A stretch of 64,000 nt of DNA from Adiantum capillus-veneris (lineage: Eukaryota > Streptophyta > Polypodiopsida > Polypodiales > Pteridaceae), in NCBI GenBank assembly GCA_014529385.2, contig CM043968.1, positions 132,440,018-132,504,017 of the forward strand, in the 5' to 3' direction. The number at the start of each line of letters is the position of its first letter. Position 1 is the first letter of the stretch. This document shows, one piece after another, positions 21,800-35,497 of the stretch. Position numbers and translations under genes: made by a program. The notes under the pieces are model-generated. The model was not told where the DNA came from and did no database searches. It saw only the letters and a list, made by a program, of their open reading frames with translations.

Positions 21800-23870
21800 A
21801 TTCCCTAAACACGTGGAAACACTATCTCTTGGGGACTCCATTCATCCTACAAATGGATCATAAAGCCTCAAGAACTTCATGACGCAAACCAAGCTCTCCG
21901 ACAAACAAATGAGGTGGGAAAATTTTCTTTTGCAATTTAAATGTCATAATGCTCACATTGCGACAAGCACAATCAAGTGGTCGAATAACTTTCACAACAA
22001 CCAAGGGTAAATGTGGTGTCTATAGCAACTCACAATGATCTATCTTTTATGATAGATGAGTATGCTACTGACCGAGACTTTAAGTACTTAATTACAGCCT
22101 TTGCAATAGGGAAGAAACAAAAACCATTCACCTTGAAGGATGATTATCTTCCAAACGACAATAGGCTATGTGCTAATCACCCATACCATAAGAAAGTCAT
22201 GTATGAGTCCCATACTTCTCCTTCTGCAGGGCAAGAAGGGATTCCATAGTCTACTCTTTGAGGAGTAGAAATGTATTTCTGCTGGTCTACCATGAAAAGT
22301 AAACAAAAAAGAGTATGTTTCAAAATGCGTGGTATACCAAAAGTTAAAATTTGATCGAGGGAAGAAAATTGGATTGTTTCAGTCGACATGCTTAACAAGA
22401 AAACACACTCTATGCCTATCAAAAAGACTATCAAGGCAGATCAAATGGCAACCCTCTTCAAATCTCAAATTTTCAAGTATCATGGCTTTCCAACATCCAT
22501 AGTGTCGGACAAAGATCCTATAATGACTAGTAATTTTTGGAAGGGTCTCTTTGAGAATCTAGGAAGTAGATTAAATTTCTCTTTTGACCTATCATCCAGA
22601 AACGGATAACCAAAGTAAAATAACTAATCTAACGATTCTTGATCTACTAAAAACCTATGTCATGGAAGTAGATCAATGTTCTCAATGAGAGAAGTACCTA
22701 CCTCTTATAGAGTATGTATACCATGACATTGTACATACTTCTATGGGGAAAGCACCTTTCAAGGTTAAAGTACATGGGAAGGTCTTTGTCTCCTGATGAA
22801 TATAGCCAAGACTCACAAGAATCTTTTCCAAAGATCAAAGAGGTTATATCCATCTCAAAGTAAAGGCAAAAAGGTCTGCTACTAATAAGCACAGAAGAGC
22901 CTTAGCCTTTAAGATAAATGATTGAGTCTTGCTAAAGTTTCTCAAGGCTCATGTAAGTTGATAACTAGATGTACCCTCAATGTGTCTCACGTTTGACTTT
23001 CAAACTGTGTGCTCGATCAACTTGCCCTTTGGCTACTTGTCCCAATTCAAACCCATCTAAATTACTCAAAAAACATGGTTATAAAGTTGTGTTAGGTTCT
23101 TTGTGTAAATTTGCATCTATTCAAACTCTTTATAGCTTTCATCCCTCAACAAATGAACTATAATCACAAAACAAGCAATTGATATAAAGCAATGTTAGTT
23201 CTTGCATGTATCTGACTCACAAGTTCGATGGCAGACTCTTTTGGGAAGCCATGATTTGAAACACAAAAACTTCCTCTCATTTTTTCCTTTTTTCACTTCT
23301 TCCCCCTCCCCTCCCCCCCCCCCCAAATAAATATGATACCCCCCCCCCCCCTTTATTATTAAGCTTGGGAGATAAATTATTGAGGGCCTGCCCCTAACTT
23401 ATACACTTATGTAACTTGTTAAGAAAAACCCCTCCCCTGCACTTACGTGGTGCGGTAAGTTTTCCATGGTGAATCCCCCGGGCTACGGGCAAGATCCTTC
23501 GGGTCACCAAGAGTATTATGCTAAACTAGCAAAAAGATACTATGGTCCTTTTTAAATTCTTTAGCCAATCAATGAGATGGCCTATCAATTAAAGTTGTCC
23601 AACCATTGTCTCATGCACCATGTTTTCCATAAGAGCCTACGTAAGCCTTATAAAGGAGCACCACCAAAAGAAGCAATACTTACAAACGCTCCAAAAATAA
23701 AAGATCAAGAAGAAGTACTTCAATCTGAGTCCATCCTATGACATGAAGACAAGGTATTAAGAAATGGTAAGATATCTTATTGAGTTAAATATTTATCCTT
23801 TTAAGGATGCTAAATGTATGCAAGGAACTTAGCTTAAGGAAAATATGAACCTGGTCAATTCTTACCATGC
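21800..23870 (+). pseudogene. Second chromodomain gypsy pol, heavily decayed
   Basis: The piece near 21830-21960 is the end of RNase H. Integrase text appears at 22440-22610 (FKSQIFKYHGFPTSIVSDKD, then FWKGLFENLGSRLNFS). After foreign sequence the C-terminal region resumes near 23520 (KLAKRYYGPF, AYQLKLSNHCLMHHVFHKSL, KPYKGAPPKEA, QEEVLQSESIL, EDKVLRNGK), which is the linker and chromodomain of a chromovirus. Stops occur every few dozen codons. It probably belongs with the LTR beginning at 24171. Confidence 0.75.
22950..23515. other. Foreign sequence inside the pol pseudogene, C-rich
   Basis: Text between integrase and chromodomain parts does not read as pol. It holds two C runs (about 23312-23324 and 23339-23352). 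No terminal repeats or duplication could be placed. Confidence 0.4.
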
Positions 23871-24273
23871 TGCACTAGATAAGCATATGAAAATGCATTT
23901 TAAATGAACAATGTTTTTGTCTTATAAGACTAGTTCTCTTTTTATTGTGTGCAAATTTAAATAGTATGTATGCTTAGAATCATGTTTGTGGTGACGACGT
24001 CTCACAAACACCAAGTAGAACTTGTCACTCTACTTTGAAAGTATGATACAAACTAAAAAGCAGACATGCTTGCGGCAGCTACATCTCCCAAGCACCAAAT
24101 GGATTAGTCATCCATCTTGGAATGATGTCGTAGGGTAAAAAGGGATCCTATGATTTCAAGAGAGAGGTAATGTCATAAAATCTAATATCTAACTAACCCA
24201 AATGATTTTCTCATATTAAATTGATCATTTACTGTGGGAGAATAAATGGGAACAAGAGTTATAATAGAGACAT

Positions 24274-24475
24274 GTGCTTCTAGACCTATCTCAGGAGGGG
24301 ACCAAAAGGAGAGATGGTTGCATCTCAATAGGGGTCCAAAATGAGATGGTCTACCAAAGAGAAATGTGCAATAAGTGCTTCTAGACTTATCTCAACAGGG
24401 ACCAAGAGGAGAGATGGTTACATCTCAATACGGGTCCAAAAGGAGGTAGTCTATCAAAGAGCAACATGCATTGAT
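24274..24475. repeat. 101-bp tandem duplication in U3
   Basis: GTGCTTCTAGAC at 24274 and again at 24375, followed by parallel text (GAGAGATGGTT, CATCTCAATA). Confidence 0.85.
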
Positions 24476-24593
24476 GGAGCTTAAAAGACCTTAGGGTTAC
24501 CTTCATTAAAGACATCCAATAGTTAGTGATAAAGGTTCTTTGATCTTAGCCAAGCTAGGTCTAAGCTTGAGGTGGGAACCTGACCTAAGATTG

Positions 24594-24760
24594 AGGTGCT
24601 TTTCGTGCTTGCTGACTAAGATGCTTGATGACTAAGGTGCTTGAGGTGCTTGTCGTGCTTGATGACTAAGGTGCTTGAGGTCCTTGTCGTGCTTGATGAC
24701 TAAGGTGCTTGAGGTGATTGTCATTCTTGATGAGGAAGGTGCTTGAGAAGCTTCCTATGC
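24594..24760. repeat. 34-bp tandem repeat in U3, about 4 copies
   Basis: GATGACTAAGGTGCTTGAGG recurs at 24628, 24661 and 24695, and in variant form at 24729. The opposite LTR (28800-28905) has this region contracted. Confidence 0.85.
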
Positions 24761-25579
24761 ATGTGGGGTAAGGTACTTGAGTCAAAAAGATACCCTACAA
24801 AGGAGGGAGAAAGCCCCTAAGTTAGGGGAATCTTTGAATTAACCTCCCGCTCACCCAAAGTGCACCCGTTCTCAAGGGACACATGGGACACATGTCAGAC
24901 TCTCCCTATTCTTAGCCACATGGTGTGCTTGAATGCTATGGCTAGGCAACAAATATTTAGATATCTTCAAGCTCTCTAGTTGCATTCAACAAATATCTAG
25001 ATATTTTCAAGCTCTCTCTCTCTCTCAGGGGTAAGGAGGACACTTGTCCAAAGACTACCCATGTACTTGAAATGCATGGTGCATATGATTCGCTAGGTGG
25101 GATAGGGGTCCAATGAGCTTGAGGCATGAGCACAAAGTAGAGCTCGCCCCAAGCAAGCAAGGGGTGTGCTAGGGGGGTATACACCTCACACACACTCATT
25201 TTGTGGATTCATTCTCACTTGGTGAATGTAGAGAAACTCTACCTCTGTCTCCAAGCTTGTGAGAAGTAAGAGCCTACACCAACACTCTTGGATATGGAAT
25301 GAAAATCCAACCAAGAGCCATGATTCAATGCTTAAGCTTGCCATCTTCTCCATCTTCATTACTATGCTATTATGTATGCTAGCAAGAAGAGCGATGATAA
25401 GTGAGGAACTATTTCTTTCTCCTATGAAATTTTTCTTCTTCCTCTTTCCTACCCTCATTCCCCGCTAGCTCTCTCCACCTTAGAAGGTGTTTGAGGCCTT
25501 GAGACTGAGGTTTGGGATAGTTAATGTTTTCTATAGAGTTTATGTTATGCTTGTGATGCATGAAGCTTTCCATCTTCAT

Positions 25580-27348
25580 TGCATCACCATCACCATCTTC
25601 ATTGCATCCGTTAATATGAAGTTGTGAGCAGAGCCAAGGTCAAACAAGATGAAGGCATCATGTTTCCTTATCTTTTTCCAAGCATAGGAGAGAGGTGATG
25701 CTTTGTAATGAGAATCCTCTTTTGGAGCTTTGATGGTGGAAGCTCTAGGAGTCTCAATGCGGGATTTCCTTTGGGACAAGAATGATAGCCATGTCCTTGC
25801 TCCCCACACAAAACACTTATGGTCCTTGCAAAAAGCTTCAAGTTCTTCGGGAGAGAATTTGTTTTTAGCTTTGTAAACTTCCTTCTCCTTGGACCGATTG
25901 TTGTTGTTGTTATTGAAAATGCCTTGGGAAGAATTTTGGGCTTTGGTTTTCCCCTTTGCATCAATTTTGTCTTTGTTTTCCATGGGCTTGACATTTCGTC
26001 TAGACCCTTGTTGCAAACATGGTGTGGTGGATTACTTGGGTGATAGAACCAGACCGTTGGGAGTTGACATACTTGGTCATTTCTTTAGGTTACCTGGCAC
26101 AAAATTGTTGCTTTTGCTCGGTGAAGTCTATCTTTTGGAAGATAGTATCCTTGAGATGTAAATCCCAAAAGTTGTCCACATATTTGTGAATAGACTCATG
26201 TGAGAGAAGCTTCAAAATGCGCGATTTGATAAGTACTTTGTCCTTTGCATTGCTTGCAAGGAATTTCTTTATGATGGAAACTCAGAGTTTTCCATGTCTT
26301 TGGGGCTTTGCTGTTGCCACGAAGATTAGACCACCATTGACGAGACAATTTTTGGAAGTGCATAGCTACATATTGTAGCCTTGAGGACTTTGTGAAGCCC
26401 TCGTCTCCAAGGGCCACATCAAATTGCTGGATGAAGGTCAATAATTTGTTGGTGGCACCAAAAGTGCCATCATAGGTGAGAAAAGAGATACTCTTTCCTA
26501 CCTCTTTGAACTTCTTGAGCTTTTGTGACCTTCGCCATGCACGGTATGATTTGCGATGTCCTCTCCTCTTATATTCTCTAGGAGAATAGCCACCCGGGGC
26601 GGTCACTTTTTAGAATGTGTATGATATCACGTGAATTAACCAGAGAGGATTATTAAAATACCAAAATGTATAAAAATGTATACATACAGCGGGGGGTGGG
26701 GGTTTTTTAAATAGGCTCATAGTGTAAGTATAGTATGTATATTGGGGTATTATTAATTACCTCTTGAACGCACGTGATATAGGGGTCTTTTGATAAGTGA
26801 CTGCCCCGGGAATAGCCATAGCTTTCTTCAAAAGAGGAGGAAGGTGAAGAAGAAGGAGAAGAGGGTGACCTCTTTCTTGATCTTTTCTTTCTTTGTTTCC
26901 TCTCTTCCCTTTTGGAGTGATGAGGAGAAGGACTGTGTGTTGACCTTTCCTCTTGGGAGGAGTTGGCGATCGTCTAGACCGTCGTCTTCGTGGAGTCACA
27001 TCTTCAGAGGAACTTAGGGATTCATCACTTTCTTGTTCTTTGGATTCCTCCTCTCGTATGGGAGAGTCTTATTTTGGGGGTCTCATCAAGAGGACTCCTA
27101 AGCTCTCTCTCCTCTTGGAGAGGAAGGGAAATCCGATAAGCACGAAGTTGTTGAGTAAATTTGGCTTGCAAAGCAGGGTTGCCCATAGCTTGCTGCAACC
27201 TAGTAACAAGATAATTAATAAACATGGGGGCATCATCATTAGCACCTTCATGTGCAAAATCAAAGTTATCAATGTTCATTCTACTCTCTTGGTTATTGAC
27301 AACCATGCGAATTATACTTATCTGACTACTAAGTGTATTCTTTGGCAA
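25580..27348 (-). pseudogene. Chromovirus gag and start of protease, interrupted by a MITE
   Basis: Leftward: an N-terminal stretch (FINYLVTRLQQAMGNPALQA), then an Arg/Ser-rich region (TPRRRRSRRSPTPPKRKG; KKRSRKRSP in another frame). Gag core words follow (SISFLTYDGTFGATNKLLTF, FQKLSRQWWSNLRGNSKAPK), then a zinc knuckle split by a frame change (CGEQGHGYHSC). The protease start is FILFDLGSAHNFI, in which the usual D-S/T-G has become DLG. It ends at 25580, where a rightward LTR begins. Stops, shifts and the inserted 218-bp MITE disable it. Its LTR is 27719-29187. Confidence 0.8.
26593..26810. mobile_element. MITE, 218 bp, 8-bp TSD
   Basis: The ends are inverted: left CCCGGGGCGGTCACTT, right AAGTGACTGCCCCGGG, one mismatch in 16. 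An inner ATATCACGTG recurs inverted near the right end. AATAGCCA is duplicated at 26585-26592 and 26811-26818; a ninth base (G) also matches. It has no coding capacity. An 8-bp duplication suggests hAT, nine would suggest Mutator; the ends do not decide. With the MITE and one duplication left out, a gag frame reads straight through the site. Confidence 0.88.
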
Positions 27349-27705
27349 TTCAAAACCTTAGTTTCTACTCCTTGTAGCCTTTTAAAATTAGCACTTAAGT
27401 ATTTACACCCACGACTCAAATTGGTTAATCATAGAGAGTAGTAGGCTGGGTCTATATTGCAGAATTGGCGAGGTCTAGCTCTTTTTGGACTTCTTATGGC
27501 TCAATAATGGTAAAGCCATAGGAAAATCTAAAAAGACCCCATTATGAAGACCAAAGCTCCCGAGGTGTGCACCATATCCTACATAGTGGGCTCAACAAAA
27601 TCGTTAATAGATCCCTATTCCACTTACCCTAATATAATTAACAAAATCAACCATTAATACGATACTTAAGTACCTCTCTTCTTAAGCAAGAAAAGAGAAA
27701 CCAAT
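27349..27705. other. Leader between primer site and gag
   Basis: Non-coding spacer of the leftward chromovirus. Nothing further is seen. Confidence 0.45.
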
Positions 27706-27717
27706 GCTTTGATACCA
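27706..27717 (-). other. Primer binding site (initiator Met type)
   Basis: The minus strand reads TGGTATCAAAGC, one change from the standard initiator-Met site, one base from the LTR edge. Confidence 0.85.
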
Positions 27718-27718
27718 A

Positions 27719-28414
27719 TGTAATGGAATTGGCCTATGAGCGAAGAGAATTAGAGTGAGAATTTTTGTGAGATTACTTTGAGAACATAGAGGGTGAACTT
27801 AATTAATGGTAGCAACATAAACATGGTACTTAATTAACTTGGTGTGAACAATACTTTTGCAAGAGAGAGTATTGGAGAACATGAAAATAGTTGAGGAATC
27901 AATTACCATGAGCACAATGTAGCAAACTAGAAAGCAAAATCAATTGGTCCCCCCTCCAAAAGGAGTTTTTATTTTAGATTCTCCCATCAAGAGAGACTTG
28001 GTACAAAGCAATATTTGTGTTCCTTGTGACCTAGGTGATGTAATGAAGATGGAAAGCTTCATGCATTACGAGCATAACATAAACTTTGCAAAAAGAATTA
28101 ACTATCCCAAGCCTCAGTTCCAAGGCCTCAAACACCTTCGAAGGTGGAGAGAGCTACCAGGGAATGAGGGTAAGGAGGAAGGGGAAGAAGAATCATTCAT
28201 AGGAGAAAGATATAATTTCTCACTTATCATCACTCTTCTTGCTTAGCATAGCATAATAGCATAGTAATGAAGATGAAGAAGATTTCAAGATTAAGCATTG
28301 AAGCATGGCTCTTGGTTGGATTTGCATTCCATAGCCAAGAGTGTTGGTGTAGGCTCTCAACTTCTCAACAAGCTTGGAGAAGAAGATGGAGCTCTTGCAC
28401 TTTGCACTTCACAC

Positions 28415-28463
<49 letters not shown>

Positions 28464-29187
28464 ACCCCCTTTTATGCTTGGTCCACCCCTCTCTCCACTC
28501 TCTCTCTCTGTATTATTTAATTATATCATTTGGACATGTGTCCTCTTTTTCCTCTTTGAGAGAAAGAACTTAATTATTTATTTTATGCATCTGGATTCTC
28601 ATTGGACCCTTTAAAGCCTATCCAATAGGATTCAAGCACATCATGAGGGCCACATGGGGAGGATCTTGACATGTGTCTTTTATTCTTCTTAAGATATCAT
28701 GTTTGAATTGAACACTTCAAGCACCTTAGTTATTTAAGCATGAGAATTTTTTATGCCTCTTGAGAGATTATGTTTGAATTGAACATTTCAAGAACCTTAA
28801 TCATTTAAACATGAGAAGCACGTCAAGCTTGGGAAAGGTTCCCACAAACACCTTAAGCACATTAGTTAGCAAGCACGACAAGCACCTCATGCTTGGGTAG
28901 GATTTCCACCTCAAGGTCAGCCCTAGCTTGCCTAAGGTCAAAGGACATTTTAACTTTTGGAGGTCTTTAATGAATCTAACCCTAAGGTATTTAAGGTCCA
29001 TTAGGTAGCATTCCTCTTTAACATACCATCTCTCATTTGGACCCCTTTACCCTTGGCCCCATGTTGAGATAGATCCATAAGCATATGTCTATATTCTAAC
29101 CCTTGTTCATGTTTATTCTCCCACATTAAATGATTAGTTTAATATGAGAAAATCATTTGGGTTGGTTAGATATTAGATTTTATCACA
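27719..29187 (-). repeat. LTR (leftward), 5' LTR of the chromovirus at 25.6-27.3 kb
   Basis: The plus strand begins TGTAATGGAATTGG and ends TTAGATTTTATCACA, about 1469 bp. Its reverse complement matches the rightward LTR starting at 24171. It holds a 42-base GA run (28419-28460) that the other copy has only as a short CT run near 25015. Confidence 0.8.
28419..28460. repeat. (GA)n microsatellite in LTR
   Basis: Uninterrupted GA run. Confidence 0.95.
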
Positions 29188-30354
29188 CACACACACACAT
29201 CCACACACGGTCTTCTACACACAAGGTATTACCCAACAGTTTACTCGTTGCCCTACATGTATGCTACACATCTATCTCGGTTGTTCATTGAACGAGGTTG
29301 GATCTCTGGCACACCCGTGAATCGGACCCTTACACATCGATTCCAATGGCTAATGCTGCGACCAATCAGGTACGTAACAAAACCTTATACTGAGATAATT
29401 GGAACTTTTTTAATAATACATACATGGTGTATGTTTGGTATTATGACAACATTTGAATCGGGTTTCAAATCTTGAAAGATTAACTAGTATAATGTATACT
29501 TTCCTATAGGAAAGTATAAGGTATACTTTCCTATAGTAAATGTCTAGTTTTGATTATGGTACTCTATAGTGAATTATCAAGAACATGATTCGAACACATT
29601 GGACATCTTCTGGAATTGGTTCATATTTTTGGGCTCAAAGAGCAAAACTTTTGCTAAACTTTATACATATCTCTACCCGTATGTATTCTAGTAGTAATGG
29701 CTACTTGACAGCTTATCATGAGTGGGTTGCTTACCTGTCGCGGTCAAGCTTCACACTTACGTTCACTATAATATCCTATGCAAATTGATCATATAACTCT
29801 AGCACCTTATTCAACAACTTGGTTTTGGGTATAGGAAGGACAAAAAGTAAGTTTTTACTAGGGTTTGTGGACATGCTAACTCGCATACTATGCTGATACA
29901 GTCTGCTACATACACCATAAAGATATTATTGCTGTTTTTTTTGACAGGTTTCCTCTACTGCACACAAGTTGTGCTACCAATCTTTTTTTAACTCCCCTTT
30001 TGAGTGCTTTATATAAATTAGCATCATGCTGCATGACCTACCAACTAGTTTGCGGCATCTATATACTCCAATCTGTCTAGATGATAACGACCTCGTATAG
30101 AGATTGTTACCAGTCATTTTGTGGCAAAAAAATAGATTAAAAAAAAAAAGGTTTGTTATAGGTTTGGGCCTATAAGTTAGTTCGAGTATTGGATTGGCTT
30201 GATACTAATTTTGTAAAGATAAGCCTATTGAACTTCTTTTTGACAATTTATTGCTTAAACCAATAGGATGTTAGCAAAAATTCATCGAAGTATAGATCAG
30301 CAGAGCTGATGATTGTTTGAGTAATATAATGGGGAGAGGTTGGGTAATACAATG

Positions 30355-30357
<3 letters not shown>
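29188..30357. other. No recognised gene
   Basis: Starts with a CA run next to the LTR. Contains a long palindrome (listed). Nothing else is identified. Confidence 0.4.
29495..29536. repeat. 24-bp perfect palindrome plus a third half-copy
   Basis: TATACTTTCCTA is followed at once by its inverse TAGGAAAGTATA (29495-29518). TATACTTTCCTATAG then repeats at 29523. Confidence 0.9.
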
Positions 30358-30358
<1 letters not shown>

Positions 30359-30438
<80 letters not shown>

Positions 30439-30459
30439 AAGAGGGAGAGAGGAAACGAT

Positions 30460-30490
<31 letters not shown>
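30359..30490. repeat. (GA)n, (CA)n and (TA)n microsatellite cluster
   Basis: About 77 bases of GA, then a GA-rich spacer, CA from about 30461 and TA to about 30490. Confidence 0.95.
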
Positions 30491-32649
<2,159 letters not shown>

Positions 32650-32915
32650 AAACGTAGTTTAGTTGGTGAGACCTTTGTGATGTAATCCCAAGGTTGAGGG
32701 TTCGAGGCTCATGGGTTGCGTTCTCTTGGGTGTATTCTCCTCCCCTATGGGGGGGGGGGGGGGGGGGGGGGTTCCCACGGTTGTCCCTCGAGGGTGTAAT
32801 TTATAGCAATGTAAAGTTGTAAATCTATGAGATATGTATAGTTTCTCCCTACTACCTTCCCCGCGTCGATGGTAAAAAGGAAATAATAATAATAAAATAA
32901 TCATTCATCATCTAC
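32650..32915 (+). mobile_element. tRNA-derived SINE with a 23-G run
   Basis: TAGTTTAGTTGGTGAGA (box A) is followed about 45 bases later by GGTTCGAGGCT (box B, one base off the consensus), the internal pol III promoter of tRNA-like SINEs. The tail is AATAATAATAATAAAA near 32884-32900. The body holds 23 consecutive G at 32749-32771. Flanking duplication is not certain (ATCATCCACCA before, ATCATCTACAT after). The ends are approximate. Confidence 0.6.
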
Positions 32916-32979
32916 ATGTATTCATCAAAACAAGATTAATATATAACAACAATTGACATTGAGTACGAAAATTTCACCA

Positions 32980-33240
32980 AGCAAGAGTGCATGCTCCTTC
33001 AACTCAACCTAAACAAGGTGTATGATAGAAATTCATGATCATACATTAAAGCTTTTCATGAATGCATTGGACTTTGACCCAAAATGTACTTGATAGTGCA
33101 CACCCTAGGGGAGGGTAGCTGCTATGAGTTAGCTCCTTGTTACAACAAGGTCATGTGAACATTTGAATCAAAGAGATAGATTTAGCAAGGCTACCTGCTT
33201 GCCCTACTACTTTTTGCAATTGATTCACATTCACTTGTGA
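32980..33240 (+). pseudogene. LINE (non-LTR) reverse transcriptase fragment
   Basis: The frame reads MLLQLNLNKVYDR, stop, SYIKAFHECIGL, stop, PKMYLIVHTL and GYLLALLLFAIDSHSL. This parallels plant LINE RT: LDL.KAYDR..W, then GFGP...L, then QGCPLAPLLFAI. Several stops are present and the YADD box is not reached. It is cut off by the copia LTR at 33323. Confidence 0.6.
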
Positions 33241-33322
33241 CATCTCAAGGACAATGATGAGATAGGGGAGATTCAAGGTCTCTCACTACCATGGGGCAAA
33301 CAATCGTTTAAAATTAACTGTA

Positions 33323-33832
33323 TGTTGGAGCTATATATAGCTCACTCTACTGAACTTGGTCTCACCTGTATATTTGTATCTTGTCCTCAATATGAATCAG
33401 TCTTTGGGAGCGTATATGGTGTGTCTCTTGTCTCGTCTCTCTCTCTCTCTCTTTCTCTCTACATCTCAACATGGTATCAGAGCGGTAACGATCACGCGCC
33501 GATTCAATTCATGGTGACACAACAGTATGTGTATGCGATTCGCATGTAAGATTCAAAACTGCTACAAATTTTATTTTTGAGCGTTGATTCTTGTTAACTG
33601 TGGTTGTTTTGTGTTAAGAAGAATATGATCAGTGTTTTATGTGGCGTTTATTTCTAATCAATCTAATCGTTCATTACGTTTTCTTGTTGATGACACCCTG
33701 AACTTCATTTCAATTTTTCTTGCTGTTTTGCTCAAAATTTGGAGAAACGGGAAAAGCACAATGGAGCGTAGCACAATGGCACTTTTCATTCAAAACTTGT
33801 TCGTCTCCTTGAGCTCTTCGATTTGAGTTCTA
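33323..33832 (+). mobile_element. Ty1/copia 5' end (LTR, primer site, leader), cut by gypsy G3
   Basis: LTR 33323-33471 (TGTTGGAGC to CTCAACA) and the leader that follows match the reverse complement of the copia element at 11044-15019. The match stops abruptly at GAGTTCTAG (33832), where the G3 LTR begins with TG. The rest of this copy should lie beyond the 3' LTR of G3, outside the window. Confidence 0.88.
33472..33483 (+). other. Copia primer binding site (initiator Met tRNA)
   Basis: TGGTATCAGAGC directly after the LTR. Confidence 0.95.
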
Positions 33833-34787
33833 GTGATCCGAGCCTATCACAAATTTTTGTTTATCATATTTTGTTGGTTTTCCTTGCTTCTAGAGGTTTA
33901 CAATAAAAGAAAGAGTGAGAAAAACCTCTTGGAAAAATTAAAAAAAAAATGATTTTTTCTTGACTAGTTCACCGGAAGTGAAAGGTAGAGGGAGAACCTA
34001 GTGGTAAAGGGAAGGGAAAATATGTAAATGTGAAAAGAAAAGATATGATGTGGTTGTGGAGCCATGCACCCATGATTCAAGGGTCATGAGTGGCTCATAT
34101 CATCATGGCTTTGGAGCCATATGATGATTCAAACAAATGGGACCCAAGTGGAAGACTTGGTAAAGGAAGAAACCAAACACATGATTTTGCTGAATTTTTA
34201 AAAATACTTCCAGTCCGATCTAAGAAAATTTGTCTTCATCAAAGTTGTAGCTGATGAACTGGAGATTTTGGCCATATTTTTTTTATAATTTTTGCATCTA
34301 CGGTCTAGGAGATATGGCCAAAATGGTGGACGCCAGTTTTTTCAACTGTGGTGGAGACCACCCCCTCTACCTTTACACACACACACCCTTCCTTTTCCAC
34401 ATTGAGACCTTCTCTAAAATCAGCCATTAGTCTTCTCACCCTCCTCTCCTTCCTCCTCTCTCTCAAGCTAAAAAACCCATCAAAGTTCCTCTTCTAATCA
34501 CCTCTCAAGTCATGCTTAATCTTGTTGTAATTCATAAGTTCTCATTCAACCCCTTCCTATTATTACTAGATATGTATTGATTTTATGTAGATTCTTTACA
34601 TTTTAAATAAGGAAGCTCTTGGACTCAAGCTATGGAGGAAGAAGTGAAGACAACACAAGTGATGATGGAGCTAATTGGTCAACAAATCACTTGGAAGGAG
34701 CTTCTTCATTGGTTGAATGTCCCTAATCAAGCTTCATTTGTACAAATTACACTTGGATCTTAACCTCACTCCTAATCACTCTCTTTC

Positions 34788-34797
34788 CTATATAAAG
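34788..34797 (+). promoter_or_regulatory. TATA box in G3 LTR
   Basis: CTATATAAAG, about 540 bases before the LTR end. Confidence 0.6.
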
Positions 34798-35109
34798 AGG
34801 CCTTCCCCTTTGTAATTTCAAGCCTCCCTCAGCCCATTGAGCCTTTGTATCACTCACCATGAGCCCATAAGCTCATTCATTCACTCTATTCTTGCACATC
34901 CTAGAGTGCAAATTGTTTCATGCTAGTAATCTCTCCTCCTCTTACTTATGTTAATTAAGAGAAATGTTTTATATGTGTGTGAGAGTACTTGATGTGATCT
35001 TGGCTAATCCTTGAGTGATTGTTTGGTAATCTATATGCTATTTGTGTTGGGAGTGTTTGAAGTCATCCATTCCTTGTACACACACTACGGTTAATGCTTC
35101 ATTCATAGT

Positions 35110-35111
<2 letters not shown>

Positions 35112-35201
<90 letters not shown>

Positions 35202-35218
35202 TGTGTGTGTGTGTGTGT
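35112..35218. repeat. (CT)n(GT)n compound microsatellite
   Basis: About 50 bases of CT then about 57 of GT, inside the U5 side of the G3 LTR. Confidence 0.95.
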
Positions 35219-35335
35219 AGCGGTCCTAGTCCACGCTTCCAAGACTAGGTGGTGCCCTCATCTCATTTCCCTTGTGGCGCAATGGAGTTTGTTTTGGTGG
35301 AGAGGCCGCCATTCCAAATTTCCTTCATCATAAAT

Positions 35336-35354
35336 TGGTGCCCCCATTGAGGAG
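35336..35354 (+). other. Primer binding site of G3
   Basis: TGGTGCCCCCATTGAGGAG, the same site type as in G1 and in the array element. Confidence 0.75.
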
Positions 35355-35497
35355 TTCTCAAGCAGCGCTCTATCAATCCTATGAAGGAAGATCCATCAAA
35401 TTCTCCGAGACTTCCACTATGGTCTCCCCAAGAAGCTCAAGAAAAGAAGAGTCTTTATCGACAAACGGCACGTATGCGGGTAAAGAGAGTTAACTAA

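Larger units (their letters stand above)
24171..25587 (+). repeat. LTR (rightward) of chromovirus family, end truncated
   Basis: Starts TGTCATAAAATCTAATATC after a GAGAGAGG purine run. It matches the reverse complement of 27719-29187 along most of its length, including CTACACCAACACTCTTGG near 25270 and TTCATTACTATGCTATTATG near 25355. Homology ends near 25587, about 300 bases short of the expected LTR end, where minus-strand protease text takes over. Confidence 0.75.
33833..35330 (+). repeat. 5' LTR of G3
   Basis: Starts TGATCCGAGCC exactly where the copia homology ends. Ends TTCATCA five bases before the primer site. About 1.5 kb, with a TATA box at 34788-34797 and a CT/GT microsatellite near its end. 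Confidence 0.78.

Noticed and set aside
29248-29788. Rightward open frames of 60-75 codons
   Set aside because: Short and of AT-driven composition; no motif or neighbour supports them.
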